From contig NZ_MUYA01000010.1 of the NCBI RefSeq assembly GCF_002015115.1, positions 1 to 42,399 on the forward strand: a stretch of DNA of 42,399 bases, given 5' to 3'. Source of the stretch: Haemophilus paracuniculus (GTDB taxonomy: Bacteria > Pseudomonadota > Gammaproteobacteria > Enterobacterales > Pasteurellaceae). Position numbers and translations under genes: made by a program. This document shows, in pieces, positions 1-9,406 of the stretch. The notes beneath the pieces are model-generated. The model worked only from the letters and a program-made list of their open reading frames with translations. It was not told the DNA's origin and ran no database searches. Positions within the stretch are counted from its first letter, which is position 1. Every line of letters starts with the position of its first letter.

Positions 1-124
1 TAGGGAACACAGTTGCTACATCTGGCATTTTCGCCTTTCCAACCTCTGCAATTTCAAGTAAAATCCGCCGATTATCTTTTTGTTATACCTTACTTAAAAC
101 AGGACATTCGTTGCCCTTATGAAA

Positions 125-1918
125 ATGAAGAACATTCGTAACTTTTCGATTATTGCTCACATTGACCACGGAAAATCCACCCTTTCTGACCGCTTGATCC
201 AAACTTGTGGCGGTTTGTCGGATCGGGAAATGGAAGCCCAAGTGCTTGACTCAATGGATTTGGAAAAAGAGCGTGGCATTACCATTAAAGCCCAAAGCGT
301 TACCCTCAATTACAAAGCCCAAGACGGCGAAACCTATCAGCTCAACTTTATCGACACCCCAGGACACGTGGACTTTTCCTATGAAGTTTCACGCTCGTTA
401 GCCGCTTGTGAAGGGGCGTTGTTGGTGGTGGATGCAGGGCAGGGGGTGGAAGCCCAAACCCTTGCCAACTGCTACACGGCGATTGAAATGGATTTGGAAG
501 TTGTGCCAATTCTGAACAAAATTGACCTGCCAGCCGCCGATCCAGAGCGTGTCGCCGAGGAAATTGAAGATATTGTCGGGATTGATGCAATGGACGCAGT
601 GCGTTGTTCGGCGAAAACAGGCTTGGGCGTGGATTTGGTTTTAGAGGAAATTGTGAAATCGATCCCTGCCCCCGAGGGCGATCCTGATGCCCCGTTGCAA
701 GCCTTGATTATCGACTCGTGGTTCGATAACTACCTTGGCGTGGTGTCGTTGGTGCGGGTGAAAAATGGTTCGATCAAAAAAGGCGACAAGATCAAAGTGA
801 TGTCCACGGGGCAATCTTACAACGTGGATCGCCTCGGGATTTTCACCCCAAAACAGGTGGATACCACCGAATTGAAAACGGGCGAAGTGGGCTGGGTGGT
901 ATGTGCGATCAAAGATATTTTGGGCGCACCAGTGGGTGATACCCTGACCTCGCATAATACCCCTGCAATCGCACCGCTTCCTGGTTTTAAAAAGGTCAAA
1001 CCGCAGGTTTACGCAGGTTTGTTTCCGATCAGTTCAGACGATTATGAAGCCTTCCGCGATGCCCTCGGCAAATTGAGCTTGAACGATGCTTCCCTATTCT
1101 ACGAGCCAGAAAATTCGACCGCCCTCGGCTTTGGTTTCCGTTGCGGTTTCTTGGGCTTGTTGCATATGGAAATTATCCAAGAGCGATTAGAGCGTGAGTA
1201 CGATCTCGATTTGATCACCACCGCCCCGACCGTAGTTTACGAAGTGGAACAGACCAACGGCGAAGTGATCTATGTGGACAGCCCGTCTAAACTGCCTGCG
1301 ATCAACAATATCGCTGAGATTCGTGAGCCGATTGCGGAATGTAATATGCTCGTGCCGCAGGAATATCTCGGCAACGTGATTACCCTGTGTGTCGAAAAAC
1401 GTGGGGTGCAAACCAATATGGTGTATCACGGCAACCAAGTGGCTTTAACCTACGAAATTCCAATGGGCGAAGTGGTGTTAGATTTCTTCGACCGCTTGAA
1501 ATCAACCTCACGGGGTTATGCGTCCCTCGATTACGGTTTCAAACGCTTCCAAGCGGCGGATATGGTGCGTGTGGATATTATGATTAACGGCGACCGCGTG
1601 GATGCGTTAGCCCTGATTGTGCATAAAGCGAACGCGCCTTACCGTGGGCGTGAATTGGTTGAGAAGATGAAAGATCTAATCCCTCGCCAACAGTTCGACA
1701 TTGCGATCCAAGCGGCAATCGGCAACCATATTATTGCCCGTTCCACCGTGAAACAGTTGCGTAAAAACGTTCTCGCGAAATGTTACGGCGGCGATGTGAG
1801 CCGTAAGAAAAAGCTCTTGCAGAAACAGAAAGAGGGTAAAAAACGAATGAAATCCCTCGGTAACGTGGACGTACCGCAAGAGGCATTTTTGGCGATTCTG
1901 CACGTTGGCAAGGATTAA
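125..1918 (+). CDS. lepA: Elongation factor 4 (LepA), back-translocating ribosomal GTPase
   Basis: Translational GTPase that binds the ribosome and affects translocation and 30S biogenesis; cytoplasmic or membrane-associated. The protein opens [19 protein letters not shown], which contains the G1 P-loop (AHIDHGKS). DTPGH (G3) and NKID (G4) follow, and then the LepA-specific C-terminal region ending in AILHVGKD. Length is about 597 residues, as in E. coli and H. influenzae. An in-frame ATG lies six bases upstream at 119, but the family start MKNIRN favours 125. The next gene begins two bases after the stop, so the two are probably co-transcribed. No convincing promoter is seen in the 118 bp before it. 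Confidence 0.97.
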   Translation: MKNIRNFSIIAHIDHGKSTLSDRLIQTCGGLSDREMEAQVLDSMDLEKERGITIKAQSVTLNYKAQDGETYQLNFIDTPGHVDFSYEVSRSLAACEGALLVVDAGQGVEAQTLANCYTAIEMDLEVVPILNKIDLPAADPERVAEEIEDIVGIDAMDAVRCSAKTGLGVDLVLEEIVKSIPAPEGDPDAPLQALIIDSWFDNYLGVVSLVRVKNGSIKKGDKIKVMSTGQSYNVDRLGIFTPKQVDTTELKTGEVGWVVCAIKDILGAPVGDTLTSHNTPAIAPLPGFKKVKPQVYAGLFPISSDDYEAFRDALGKLSLNDASLFYEPENSTALGFGFRCGFLGLLHMEIIQERLEREYDLDLITTAPTVVYEVEQTNGEVIYVDSPSKLPAINNIAEIREPIAECNMLVPQEYLGNVITLCVEKRGVQTNMVYHGNQVALTYEIPMGEVVLDFFDRLKSTSRGYASLDYGFKRFQAADMVRVDIMINGDRVDALALIVHKANAPYRGRELVEKMKDLIPRQQFDIAIQAAIGNHIIARSTVKQLRKNVLAKCYGGDVSRKKKLLQKQKEGKKRMKSLGNVDVPQEAFLAILHVGKD

Positions 1919-1919
1919 A

Positions 1920-2777
1920 ATGCAGAAAATCCCCGCGGAATTTTTCGCCCTCGCCGCCGCAGGGCTGAACGGCACCATCGGGGTCTTTACCCGATTTGGC
2001 TTAGAAAACAGCTCGCCGTTCGCCATTGCGTTTTGGAAATGTTTTGTGGCGTTTTTGGTGCTGTTGCCGATTTGCCTCGCCAAAGCCCCATTACGCCAGC
2101 AAACCCAAGCCCTCGCGGGGCGTTGGAAACCCTTGGCGTTTCTCGCCTTTCTCGGTATTTTCGCCCTCTACTTTTTTGAAACCTGGGCGTTTAGCGAAGC
2201 GAGTATTCCGCTGGTGTCGTTCCTCACTTACGCCGCTGGGGTCATCACGATTTTGCTCTCGGTATGGGTGTTGAACGAGAAAATGACGTGGTACAAAGCC
2301 ACCGCTTTCGCCTTGATTTTTGCGGGTGTTGGCTTGCTGTTTCTGTTTGAGGGATCGGTGTCAGGCTCTTATTTCGGCATTTTATTGGCGATTCTCGGCG
2401 GTTTGGGCTACGCCCTGTTTATCTTTTTCAGCAAGTTCTTCAACTTACCGAGTGGCTTGCCATTGTTGGTGTGGCTGTTTGGATTTGGCTCGATCTACCT
2501 ATTCGTGCCATTTGCTTTTACAGGATTAAGCGTACCTGATACAACTTCGTGGTTGATGATCTTCGCCCTCGTGTTATTGCCAAGTATCGGCGGATTTTAT
2601 TGCACCACCAAAGCGGTGGAAAAAGGCGAAGCAGGCAAAGTGCAAATCATCGAAACCACCGATCCGCTCTTTTCCGCCTTGTTTGCATTCCTGATTTTCG
2701 GCGACCTCCTCGCCCCACTCGGAATGCTCGGGGCAGGGTTAATTATGGCAGGGCTACTGTTCTCGCTCAAAAAATAA
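1920..2777 (+). CDS. EamA/DMT-family membrane transporter
   Basis: Inner-membrane protein of the drug/metabolite transporter superfamily, usually an exporter of amino acids or other metabolites; the substrate cannot be told from sequence. About 285 residues with roughly ten hydrophobic segments in two EamA repeats; GLNGTIGVFTRFGLENSSPF near the start and WVLNEKMTWYKATAFALIF before the midpoint are typical. The ATG at 1920 has AAGGA six bases upstream, inside the end of lepA. A TTG start at 1905 overlapping lepA is possible but less likely. The gene sits between lepA and lepB, which are adjacent in H. influenzae and E. coli, so it is an insertion into that operon. Confidence 0.85.
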   Translation: MQKIPAEFFALAAAGLNGTIGVFTRFGLENSSPFAIAFWKCFVAFLVLLPICLAKAPLRQQTQALAGRWKPLAFLAFLGIFALYFFETWAFSEASIPLVSFLTYAAGVITILLSVWVLNEKMTWYKATAFALIFAGVGLLFLFEGSVSGSYFGILLAILGGLGYALFIFFSKFFNLPSGLPLLVWLFGFGSIYLFVPFAFTGLSVPDTTSWLMIFALVLLPSIGGFYCTTKAVEKGEAGKVQIIETTDPLFSALFAFLIFGDLLAPLGMLGAGLIMAGLLFSLKK

Positions 2778-2817
2778 CGGTTGCAAGCGGTGGGATTTTC
2801 GCAAATTTTACATTATA

Positions 2818-2924
2818 GCCCCCTTCCCCCTACTGCGTAGGGTACTTCCCCCGTAAACGGGGGAAGATCAGATCTGCCCCCGCTTGCGGGGGAAGTGGTT
2901 GAGCGAAGCGAAACCGAAGGGGGC
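2818..2924. repeat. 107-bp intergenic palindromic element with three nested hairpins
   Basis: The ends are a perfect 9-bp inverted repeat, GCCCCCTTC at 2818-2826 and GAAGGGGGC at 2916-2924. Inside are three more perfect stems: CCCTAC/GTAGGG (2828-2842), CTTCCCCCGT/ACGGGGGAAG (2845-2866) and CCCCCGC/GCGGGGG (2877-2892). It is far more GC-rich than the DNA around it. It lies between the EamA gene and lepB and carries no gene. It resembles a REP- or MITE-like non-autonomous repeat; copies elsewhere cannot be checked here. Confidence 0.75.
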
Positions 2925-2994
2925 AATAAGCGGAATTTTCCGCAAAAATTTCAGTCAAACCGACCGCTTGTTTATTTATCTTAAAGGAAAATTT

Positions 2995-3870
2995 ATGGGA
3001 AATTTAATTTCGATTCTGTTTATCGGCGTGCTTTACGGCATTTGGAAATGGCTGGATTCAATGCAACTGCCGAACAGCATTTCGATTTTGCTCGTGTCGC
3101 TGGTGGCGATTTGTGGGATTTGTTGGGTACTGGTCAAAAGAGGGCGAAAAAATGGCGTTACCGAATTTTTCGGCTCACTGTTCGGCGTTCTGTTTGTGAT
3201 CACAATGATCCGCTCATTCTTATTTGAGCCGTTCCAAATCCCAAGTGGCTCAATGGAACCAACCTTGCGAGTGGGGGATTTTCTGTTGGTCAATAAATTC
3301 GGCTACGGGATCAAAGATCCGATTTTCCAAAATACCTTAATTGAAGTCGGCAAACCGCAACGGGGCGACATCATTGTGTTCAAAGCCCCAAAGCAGCCGA
3401 ACGTGGACTACATCAAACGCGTGGTGGGCGTGGGCGGCGACCGCATTAAATACGATATGCGAACCCGTGAATTAACCCTAATTGAGGGCGATAGCGGCAA
3501 AAAAGTGGTGTTCAAATACGAGGGAGGCACGCCAAATCCAGACTTCTATTATCACGGCGAAATGCAGATCGAACGCACCGAAATCGGCAGCGTGAGCCAC
3601 CAAATTTTGAACAATCCGCAACCGTTTAACTACGCCCCTTACTTCTTCAAACAAGAGGGCTTGGAAGCAGGCGAATGGATTGTGCCAGCTGGGCAATACT
3701 TCGTAATGGGCGACAACCGCGATAACAGCGAAGACAGCCGTTTCTGGGGCTTCGTGCCAGAGAAAAACGTGGTCGGCAAAGCCAGCTACATTTGGCTCAG
3801 CCTCGATAAAAAACCAAACGAATACCCAACGGGGGTTCGGTTTAGTCGAATGTTTACTGCTATTCAATAG
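2995..3870 (+). CDS. lepB: Signal peptidase I (LepB)
   Basis: Membrane-bound serine protease that removes signal peptides from secreted preproteins on the periplasmic face. Two N-terminal membrane segments (about 1-20 and 27-47) precede the catalytic domain. The nucleophile is Ser86 in IPSGSMEPTL and the general base is Lys141 in YIKRVVGVGGDR, with the same 55-residue spacing as E. coli Ser90/Lys145. Box E, GDNRDNSEDSRFWG, lies near residue 240. The 291-residue protein is shorter than H. influenzae LepB. The ATG at 2995 follows AAAGGAAA. A longer TTG reading from 2884 would translate the palindromic element and is rejected. Confidence 0.96.
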   Translation: MGNLISILFIGVLYGIWKWLDSMQLPNSISILLVSLVAICGICWVLVKRGRKNGVTEFFGSLFGVLFVITMIRSFLFEPFQIPSGSMEPTLRVGDFLLVNKFGYGIKDPIFQNTLIEVGKPQRGDIIVFKAPKQPNVDYIKRVVGVGGDRIKYDMRTRELTLIEGDSGKKVVFKYEGGTPNPDFYYHGEMQIERTEIGSVSHQILNNPQPFNYAPYFFKQEGLEAGEWIVPAGQYFVMGDNRDNSEDSRFWGFVPEKNVVGKASYIWLSLDKKPNEYPTGVRFSRMFTAIQ

Positions 3871-3879
3871 CGAAAAAAA

Positions 3880-4039
3880 CTCTCGCCCACTTGTGGGAGA
3901 GAGACCGCTTGAAATACGTTTAGTATTTCAAGCAGAGAGAGGGATACAAGCGGTAGGATTTCTGCAAATTTTTGCCCTCTCCCTGATTTTTCTTCTCAAC
4001 GAAGAAAAATCTGTCCCTATCCCATAAATGGGCGAGGGC
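3880..4039. repeat. Intergenic palindromic block between lepB and rnc
   Basis: Several hairpins in tandem: CCCAC/GTGGG (3886-3897) flanked by CTCTC and GAGAG runs; GCTTGAAATAC/GTATTTCAAGC (3907-3933); and a right unit bounded by GCCCTCTCCC (3974-3983) and GGGCGAGGGC (4030-4039), which match as inverted repeats at 9 of 10 positions. Within that unit is a perfect GATTTTTCTTC/GAAGAAAAATC stem. An uptake sequence, ACAAGCGGT, sits at about 3946. No coding capacity is seen. The right end runs almost to the start of rnc, so it may influence rnc expression. Confidence 0.65.
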
Positions 4040-4069
4040 TATGTTACAGTTCAAATATACACAAAGAAA

Positions 4070-4744
4070 ATGCACCTAGACCGCCTACAAAAAACCATTG
4101 GTTATCAATTTGATAACCTTGATTACCTAAAAACCGCCCTGACGCACCGAAGTGCGGGGGCGAAAAATAATGAACGCCTTGAATTTTTGGGGGATTCGAT
4201 CCTCAATTTTGCGATTGGGCGTGCCTTGTACGAGAAATTTCCGAAAGCGAACGAGGGCGAATTGAGCCGTATGCGTGCGACCCTTGTGCGAGAGCAGACG
4301 TTGGCGATTATCGCACGCCGATTTGATCTTGGCGAATACCTCAAATTAGGGGCGGGCGAGCTGAAAAGTGGGGGCTATCGCCGTGAGTCGATTTTGTCCG
4401 ACTGCGTTGAGGCGATCATTGCGGCGATCTACCTTGATAACGGAATGGAACGTGCGATTGAACGCGTGATGATTTGGTATCAAGATTTGCTCAACGAAAT
4501 GCAACCAGGCGAGGCTCAAAAAGATCCGAAAACCCGCCTGCAAGAATTTTTGCAGGGCAGAAAGCACCGCTTGCCTGATTACGAGGTGCTAGACATCAAA
4601 GGGCAAGCGCATAACCAAACGTTCAAAGTGAGTTGCAAGGTGGAAATCCTTGATGAAATCTTTGTCGGCATTGGCACCAGCCGCCGCAAAGCCGAACAAA
4701 ACGCCGCCGAGCAAGCGTTGGCAAAATTAACCGAGAAGAAATAA
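4070..4744 (+). CDS. rnc: Ribonuclease III
   Basis: Double-strand-specific endoribonuclease that processes rRNA precursors and some mRNAs. The signature [10 protein letters not shown] lies at residues 34-43 and contains the metal-binding Glu and Asp. The second acidic pair is in SILSDCVEA around residue 111-114. A C-terminal dsRNA-binding domain ends in [15 protein letters not shown]. Length from 4070 is 224 residues, matching the family. An upstream in-frame ATG at 4028 would begin inside the palindromic block and add residues without family support. In E. coli and H. influenzae era follows; here a terminator follows and era is not in the window. Confidence 0.95.
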   Translation: MHLDRLQKTIGYQFDNLDYLKTALTHRSAGAKNNERLEFLGDSILNFAIGRALYEKFPKANEGELSRMRATLVREQTLAIIARRFDLGEYLKLGAGELKSGGYRRESILSDCVEAIIAAIYLDNGMERAIERVMIWYQDLLNEMQPGEAQKDPKTRLQEFLQGRKHRLPDYEVLDIKGQAHNQTFKVSCKVEILDEIFVGIGTSRRKAEQNAAEQALAKLTEKK

Positions 4745-4746
4745 AA

Positions 4747-4795
4747 CAAGCGGGTAGATTTTCAGAAATTTCCAGAAATCTACCCGCTTGCTTTT
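4747..4795 (+). terminator. Terminator built from an inverted uptake-sequence pair, after rnc
   Basis: CAAGCGGGTAGATTT (4747-4761) pairs perfectly with AAATCTACCCGCTTG (4776-4790), followed by CTTTT. Both arms carry a variant uptake core (AAGCGGG). It separates rnc from the convergent sirB-like gene and can stop transcription from both sides. Confidence 0.8.
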
Positions 4796-4809
4796 GTAAA
4801 AAATGGCGA

Positions 4810-5160
4810 TTATTTAATGGTCGCTACCACCATTACCATCATAAAACTGACCACCGCCAACAAAAAGTGTTTAAGCGAGAACGGGGCGTTTTTCTTAAAG
4901 GCTTTGACCGCACAGAAAACGTAGATGCCGATAAACATCAACTTCGCCCAAATCCAGCTTTCGCCAAAGGAAAAGCCGAACAGGAAGAAAATCGCCACAC
5001 CCGAAGCTAGCAATAAGGTATCCACCAAATGTGGTGCGATTTTTAACATTTTATATTGTCGCCAATCGACCTGCTTTGCCGACAACACCCCACGCACTAG
5101 CAACAGTGCCAAGCTCACATAAGCCAACCCAATATGGGCGAAAAATAAATTTTGCATCAT
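4810..5160 (-). CDS. SirB2-family inner-membrane protein
   Basis: Small membrane protein of 116 residues with four predicted hydrophobic segments. It matches the SirB/YchQ family (invasion gene expression up-regulator, SirB), recognisable from HLVDTLLLASGVAIFF in the second segment. Molecular function is not established. Its start overlaps the stop of the upstream darP gene by one base (TAATG), which suggests translational coupling. A second Met follows the first directly, so the start is uncertain by one codon. Confidence 0.75.
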   Translation of the reverse strand: MMQNLFFAHIGLAYVSLALLLVRGVLSAKQVDWRQYKMLKIAPHLVDTLLLASGVAIFFLFGFSFGESWIWAKLMFIGIYVFCAVKAFKKNAPFSLKHFLLAVVSFMMVMVVATIK

Positions 5161-5690
5161 TATGCCTCTGCAATTTCCGTTTTAAGATATTGAAAAATCT
5201 CACGATAATTTTTGGCGGGCTTGTTCGCCTCACGCTCTTTAATCGCCCCACGAATTAGGGTGCGTAAATGTTGGCGATCCAACTGCGGATACTCTTCCAA
5301 CAAATGATTGAGGGAAGCATCGCCCATTTCAATCAATTGATCACGCACCAATTCCAGCTTGTGCAACAACGCCTGCTGCTGATTGTGGCGATTTTTGACC
5401 TTATCCAACGCCTCTTGAATCGGCTCGGGATCACGGTTTCGCAACAATTTACCGATATATTGAATCTGACGACGTTTCGCCTCTAATTTAAAGCCCTGTG
5501 CCTGTTTGATCGCATATTTCAAATCCTCATCAAGGGGGATTTTTTCCAAATTCTGCGGCGTGAGTTCAATCAATTCTGCCCCTAATTTTTTCAGATACTC
5601 GGAATCACGTTTAATCTCACTCTTACTGACCCAAATGATTTCCTCGTCCTCATCTGTCCAGTCAATCTCATTTTTAGCCCGTTTCGCCAT
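5160..5690 (-). CDS. darP: DarP (YjgA), 50S ribosomal subunit maturation factor
   Basis: Member of the YjgA/UPF0307 family, renamed DarP for its role in late assembly of the 50S subunit in E. coli. The 176-residue protein is highly charged and helical. It has an acidic N-terminus ([18 protein letters not shown]), then the conserved region around [18 protein letters not shown] and the C-terminal [16 protein letters not shown]. No membrane segment is present. It is first in a two-gene operon with the sirB-like gene. The upstream gap to ssb holds the ssb terminator. Confidence 0.9.
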   Translation of the reverse strand: MAKRAKNEIDWTDEDEEIIWVSKSEIKRDSEYLKKLGAELIELTPQNLEKIPLDEDLKYAIKQAQGFKLEAKRRQIQYIGKLLRNRDPEPIQEALDKVKNRHNQQQALLHKLELVRDQLIEMGDASLNHLLEEYPQLDRQHLRTLIRGAIKEREANKPAKNYREIFQYLKTEIAEA

Positions 5691-5755
5691 TGTTTTCCTC
5701 GTTCTTGAATTTTCAAAATGGGGCGTAGTTTAGCAGATTCGTCCATTCAAATAAA

Positions 5756-5779
5756 ATAAAACCCTGCATTCGCAGGGTT
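5756..5779 (-). terminator. Rho-independent terminator of ssb
   Basis: On the minus strand AACCCTGC pairs with GCAGGGTT (5760-5767 and 5772-5779) around a four-base loop, followed by a T-rich stretch (TTTATTTTATTT). Confidence 0.85.
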
Positions 5780-5786
5780 ATCTTGT

Positions 5787-6314
5787 TTAGAATGGAATAT
5801 CATCATCCGAGAAGTTATCTACTGGGGCTGGTTGTGGTGCAGGTGCTGGTTTGGCTTGTGGTTTTGGTGCAGATTGGGCGTAGCTGTTGTTGCCGTAGTT
5901 TGCACTTTGATCGTAGCCACCGCCTGCGTTGTTATTTTGGTTCCAGCCACTTTGTCCGCCGAAATCGCCGCCGTTGTCGTTGCGACCGCCTAACATTGTG
6001 AGGCTGTCTGCTTGAATTTCGGTGGTGTAGCGATCTTGTCCGTTTTGATCTTGCCATTTACGGGTTTTGAGTTTGCCCTCAATGTAAACTTGTGAGCCTT
6101 TGCGTAAGTATTGCCCCGCTACTTCTGCATTGCGGCGGAATAGCACAATGCGGTGCCATTCGGTAACTTCACGGCGTTCGCCCGTGTTTTTATCGTTCCA
6201 CACTTCGCTGGTGGCTACACTGATATTCGCCACCGCATCGCCGTTTGGCATTGTACGCATTTCAGGGTCGTTACCTAAACGCCCAACAATAATCACTTTA
6301 TTAACACCTGCCAT
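5787..6314 (-). CDS. ssb: Single-stranded DNA-binding protein
   Basis: Binds ssDNA during replication, recombination and repair. An OB-fold domain covers about residues 1-110 (start [20 protein letters not shown]). A low-complexity Gly/Asn/Gln linker and a Pro/Ala-rich stretch follow. The acidic tip is DDDIPF, the docking peptide for partner repair proteins. The length of 175 residues is normal. It is divergent from uvrA, as in many gammaproteobacteria, and shares the 158-bp intergenic region that carries a LexA box. Confidence 0.97.
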   Translation of the reverse strand: MAGVNKVIIVGRLGNDPEMRTMPNGDAVANISVATSEVWNDKNTGERREVTEWHRIVLFRRNAEVAGQYLRKGSQVYIEGKLKTRKWQDQNGQDRYTTEIQADSLTMLGGRNDNGGDFGGQSGWNQNNNAGGGYDQSANYGNNSYAQSAPKPQAKPAPAPQPAPVDNFSDDDIPF

Positions 6315-6387
6315 AAAAATTCCTCTGTAATAAACGGTTAAAATCGGCGGGTATTTTACCCGAAAATTTAAAAATTACCAGTGTGAA

Positions 6388-6407
6388 AACTGATATTTTG
6401 TACAGTT
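6388..6407. promoter_or_regulatory. LexA (SOS) box upstream of uvrA
   Basis: The sequence has the CTG-N10-CAG core of a LexA operator (CTG at 6390-6392, CAG at 6403-6405), extended to AACTG...CAGTT. It overlaps the predicted -35 of uvrA, the expected place for repression. It may also affect ssb on the other strand. Confidence 0.85.
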
Positions 6408-6426
6408 ATTAAAATTATGCGATAAT
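6398..6426 (+). promoter_or_regulatory. Predicted sigma-70 promoter of uvrA
   Basis: The -35 element is TTGTAC (6398-6403). A 17-bp spacer follows, then -10 GATAAT (6421-6426) preceded by TGC, an extended -10. The -35 lies within the LexA box. Confidence 0.75.
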
Positions 6427-6472
6427 GATCGACAATTTCGGAAAAATCGCTTTACTTTTTTGAGAATTAAAA

Positions 6473-9301
6473 ATGCAACATATCGATATCCGTGGGGCGA
6501 GAACCCACAATCTTAAAAACATCAATTTAATCCTGCCGAGAGATAAATTTATTGTGATTACGGGGCTGTCTGGCTCGGGCAAATCTTCGTTGGCGTTTGA
6601 TACGCTCTATGCCGAGGGGCAACGCCGTTATGTGGAATCCCTTTCCGCTTACGCTCGCCAATTTTTGTCGTTAATGGAAAAGCCCGATGTGGATCATATT
6701 GAGGGCTTGTCGCCAGCGATTTCGATTGAGCAAAAATCCACCTCGCACAATCCACGTTCGACGGTGGGGACGGTAACAGAAATCCACGACTATTTGCGTT
6801 TGTTATTCGCTCGCGTGGGCGAGCCGCGTTGCCCCGATCACGATGTGCCGTTGGCGGCGCAAACTATTTCGCAGATGGTCGATCACGTTTTGGGTTTGCC
6901 AGAGGGTAGCCGTTTGATGTTGCTTGCCCCTGTGGTCAAAGAGCGTAAGGGCGAACACGCAAAACTATTGGAAAATCTCACCGCTCAGGGCTACATTCGG
7001 GCGAGAATTGATGGCGAAATTTGTGATCTTTCCGATCCGCCAAAGCTCGAATTGCAGAAAAAACATACGATTGAAGTGGTGATCGACCGCTTCAAAGTTC
7101 GCCCTGATCTTGCCACGCGTTTGGCGGAATCTTTTGAAACCGCCCTTGATTTATCGGGTTCGACCGCGATTATCGCCAATATGGACGATCCAACCGCCGA
7201 AGAAATCGTCTTTTCCGCCAGCTTCGCCTGCCCTCATTGTGGCTATGCGTTAAGCGAACTCGAACCACGCTTATTCTCATTCAACAACCCAGCAGGGGCT
7301 TGCCCGACCTGCGATGGCTTGGGCGTTCAGCAGTATTTTGACGAACGCAAAGTGATTCAAAACGGCGAAGTTTCCCTTGCAAGCGGTGCGATCAAGGGAT
7401 GGGATCGCCGCAGTTTCTACTATTTCAGCCTGTTGCAAGCGGTCGCCAAACATTACGATTTCGACCTTGAAACGCCCTTTGAAAAATTGCCGAAAAAAAT
7501 TCAGCAGATCATTTTGCACGGCTCAAAAGAGGAAATCGAGTTCGTTTACACCAACGACCGTGGCGACAAAATCAAACGCAAACACTCGTTCGAGGGCGTG
7601 CTAAACAATATGGCTCGCCGTTATCGCGAGACGGAATCCAACTCTGTGCGAGAAGAACTCGCCAAATATATCAACAACCGAGCTTGCGTGGATTGCGAGG
7701 GCTCACGCTTACGCAAAGAGGCTCGCTACGTTTTCGTGGAAAAAACCAACCTGCCGACCGTATCAGAAAAGAGTATCGGCGAGGCGTTGGACTTCTTCAA
7801 CAGCCTCAATCTCACGGGGCAAAAAGCCCAAATCGCCGAAAAGATTCTGAAAGAAATTCGTGAGCGGTTGCAATTCCTCGTCAATGTTGGCTTGAATTAT
7901 CTTTCCCTCTCACGTTCGGCGGAAACCCTGTCGGGGGGCGAGGCTCAACGTATTCGCCTTGCCAGCCAAATCGGGGCAGGGCTGGTCGGCGTGATGTATG
8001 TGCTGGACGAGCCGTCTATCGGCTTGCACCAAAGAGATAACGAACGCCTGCTCAACACCCTCGTGCATCTTCGCAACCTCGGCAACACGGTGATTGTGGT
8101 GGAACACGATGAAGACGCGATTTTAGCCGCCGATCATATTGTCGATATTGGACCAGGGGCGGGCGTGCACGGCGGTCAAGTGATCGCCCAAGGCACGGCA
8201 CAAGAGATTATGCAGAACGAACATTCGATCACGGGTAAATTCCTGTCGGGGCGTGAGAAGATCGAAATTCCACAACATCGTACCCCTTGCGATCCGAGCC
8301 GAATGCTGACCCTCAAAGGGGCGAGTGGCAACAATCTTAAAAAAGTGGATTTAGCAATTCCAGTCGGCTTGTTTACCTGTATCACGGGGGTGTCTGGCTC
8401 GGGTAAATCGACCTTGATTAACGACACCCTGTTCCCGATTGCCCAAAATGCCCTCAACCGAGCGGAAAATAGCGATGTCGCCCCTTACGAGAGCATTGAC
8501 GGCTTGGCGCATTTCGACAAAGTCATCGACATCAACCAAAGCCCGATCGGACGCACGCCACGTTCCAACCCAGCCACTTACACGGGCTTATTCACTCCGA
8601 TCCGTGAGCTGTTTGCTGGCACGCAAGAGGCGAGGGCGAGGGGCTATAACGTGGGGCGTTTCAGCTTTAACGTGCGGGGTGGACGTTGCGAAGCTTGCCA
8701 AGGGGACGGCGTGATTAAGGTGGAAATGCACTTCCTGCCTGATGTGTATGTGCCGTGCGACCACTGTAAAGGCAAACGCTACAACCGTGAAACCCTAGAA
8801 ATTCGCTACAAAGGCAAAACCATTCATCAAGTGCTGGATATGACGGTGGAAGAGGCGAGGGAATTTTTCGACCCTGTGCCGATGATCGCTCGCAAACTGC
8901 AAACCCTGATTGACGTGGGGCTTTCCTATGTGCGATTGGGGCAGTCGTCTACCACCTTATCGGGGGGCGAGGCTCAACGGGTCAAACTGGCGGCGGAACT
9001 GTCCAAAAGAGACACGGGCAAAACCCTCTACATTTTGGACGAACCAACCACAGGCTTACACTTTGCCGACATCAAACAGCTTTTGAGCGTGCTACACCGC
9101 TTACGGGATCAAGGCAACACGATTGTGGTGATTGAGCATAATTTAGACGTAATCAAAACCGCCGACTGGATTGTCGATCTCGGCCCAGAGGGTGGCAGTG
9201 GTGGCGGCCAAATCATCGCCCAAGGCACCCCAGAGCAAGTCGCCAAAGACAAAAAATCCCACACCGCAAGGTTCTTGAAAGGGATTTTGGCGAAGGGCTA
9301 G
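6473..9301 (+). CDS. uvrA: UvrABC excinuclease subunit A
   Basis: ATPase that recognises bulky DNA lesions and loads UvrB in nucleotide excision repair. It is a tandem ABC protein of 942 residues. Walker A is GLSGSGKSS at residues 31-39, with a second GVSGSGKST near 640. Two LSGGEAQR signatures and two Walker B motifs ([11 protein letters not shown] and [11 protein letters not shown]) are intact. Zinc-binding cysteine sets are visible in [22 protein letters not shown] and in [16 protein letters not shown]. The start [17 protein letters not shown] aligns with the family. Regulation by LexA is indicated by the upstream box. Confidence 0.98.
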   Translation: MQHIDIRGARTHNLKNINLILPRDKFIVITGLSGSGKSSLAFDTLYAEGQRRYVESLSAYARQFLSLMEKPDVDHIEGLSPAISIEQKSTSHNPRSTVGTVTEIHDYLRLLFARVGEPRCPDHDVPLAAQTISQMVDHVLGLPEGSRLMLLAPVVKERKGEHAKLLENLTAQGYIRARIDGEICDLSDPPKLELQKKHTIEVVIDRFKVRPDLATRLAESFETALDLSGSTAIIANMDDPTAEEIVFSASFACPHCGYALSELEPRLFSFNNPAGACPTCDGLGVQQYFDERKVIQNGEVSLASGAIKGWDRRSFYYFSLLQAVAKHYDFDLETPFEKLPKKIQQIILHGSKEEIEFVYTNDRGDKIKRKHSFEGVLNNMARRYRETESNSVREELAKYINNRACVDCEGSRLRKEARYVFVEKTNLPTVSEKSIGEALDFFNSLNLTGQKAQIAEKILKEIRERLQFLVNVGLNYLSLSRSAETLSGGEAQRIRLASQIGAGLVGVMYVLDEPSIGLHQRDNERLLNTLVHLRNLGNTVIVVEHDEDAILAADHIVDIGPGAGVHGGQVIAQGTAQEIMQNEHSITGKFLSGREKIEIPQHRTPCDPSRMLTLKGASGNNLKKVDLAIPVGLFTCITGVSGSGKSTLINDTLFPIAQNALNRAENSDVAPYESIDGLAHFDKVIDINQSPIGRTPRSNPATYTGLFTPIRELFAGTQEARARGYNVGRFSFNVRGGRCEACQGDGVIKVEMHFLPDVYVPCDHCKGKRYNRETLEIRYKGKTIHQVLDMTVEEAREFFDPVPMIARKLQTLIDVGLSYVRLGQSSTTLSGGEAQRVKLAAELSKRDTGKTLYILDEPTTGLHFADIKQLLSVLHRLRDQGNTIVVIEHNLDVIKTADWIVDLGPEGGSGGGQIIAQGTPEQVAKDKKSHTARFLKGILAKG

Positions 9302-9313
9302 AGCTAATCGATA

Positions 9314-9357
9314 GCAGGGGGTAGGATTTTCCGAAATTTCATAAAATCCTACCCCTT
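9314..9357. terminator. Hairpin with degenerate uptake-sequence arms after uvrA
   Basis: GGGGTAGGATTTT pairs with AAAATCCTACCCC. The right arm read on the minus strand gives ACAAGGGGT, one base from the uptake core ACAAGCGGT. It lies between the ends of convergent uvrA and gyrA and is followed by a second, stronger hairpin. Confidence 0.6.
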
Positions 9358-9371
9358 GTATGTGTGCAAAT

Positions 9372-9406
9372 AAAAACCACTTCATTTAGAAGTGGTTTTT
9401 TGTTTT
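9372..9406. terminator. Bidirectional terminator between uvrA and gyrA
   Basis: AAAAACCACTTC (9372-9383) and GAAGTGGTTTTT (9389-9400) form a perfect 12-bp stem around ATTTA, with T-rich tails on both strands. Confidence 0.88.

Noticed and set aside
1..118. Possible end of an upstream gene or a lepA promoter
   Set aside because: No ORF reaching the edge shows family features, and no convincing -35/-10 pair is visible.
2884..2994. N-terminal extension of LepB from a TTG at 2884
   Set aside because: It translates the palindromic element and the uptake sequence; LepB homologues start at the hydrophobic segment, and ATG 2995 has a good ribosome binding site.
5691..5786. Promoter for darP in the gap to ssb
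   Set aside because: A TGCTAAACT extended -10 exists on the minus strand but no -35 supports it; too weak to list.
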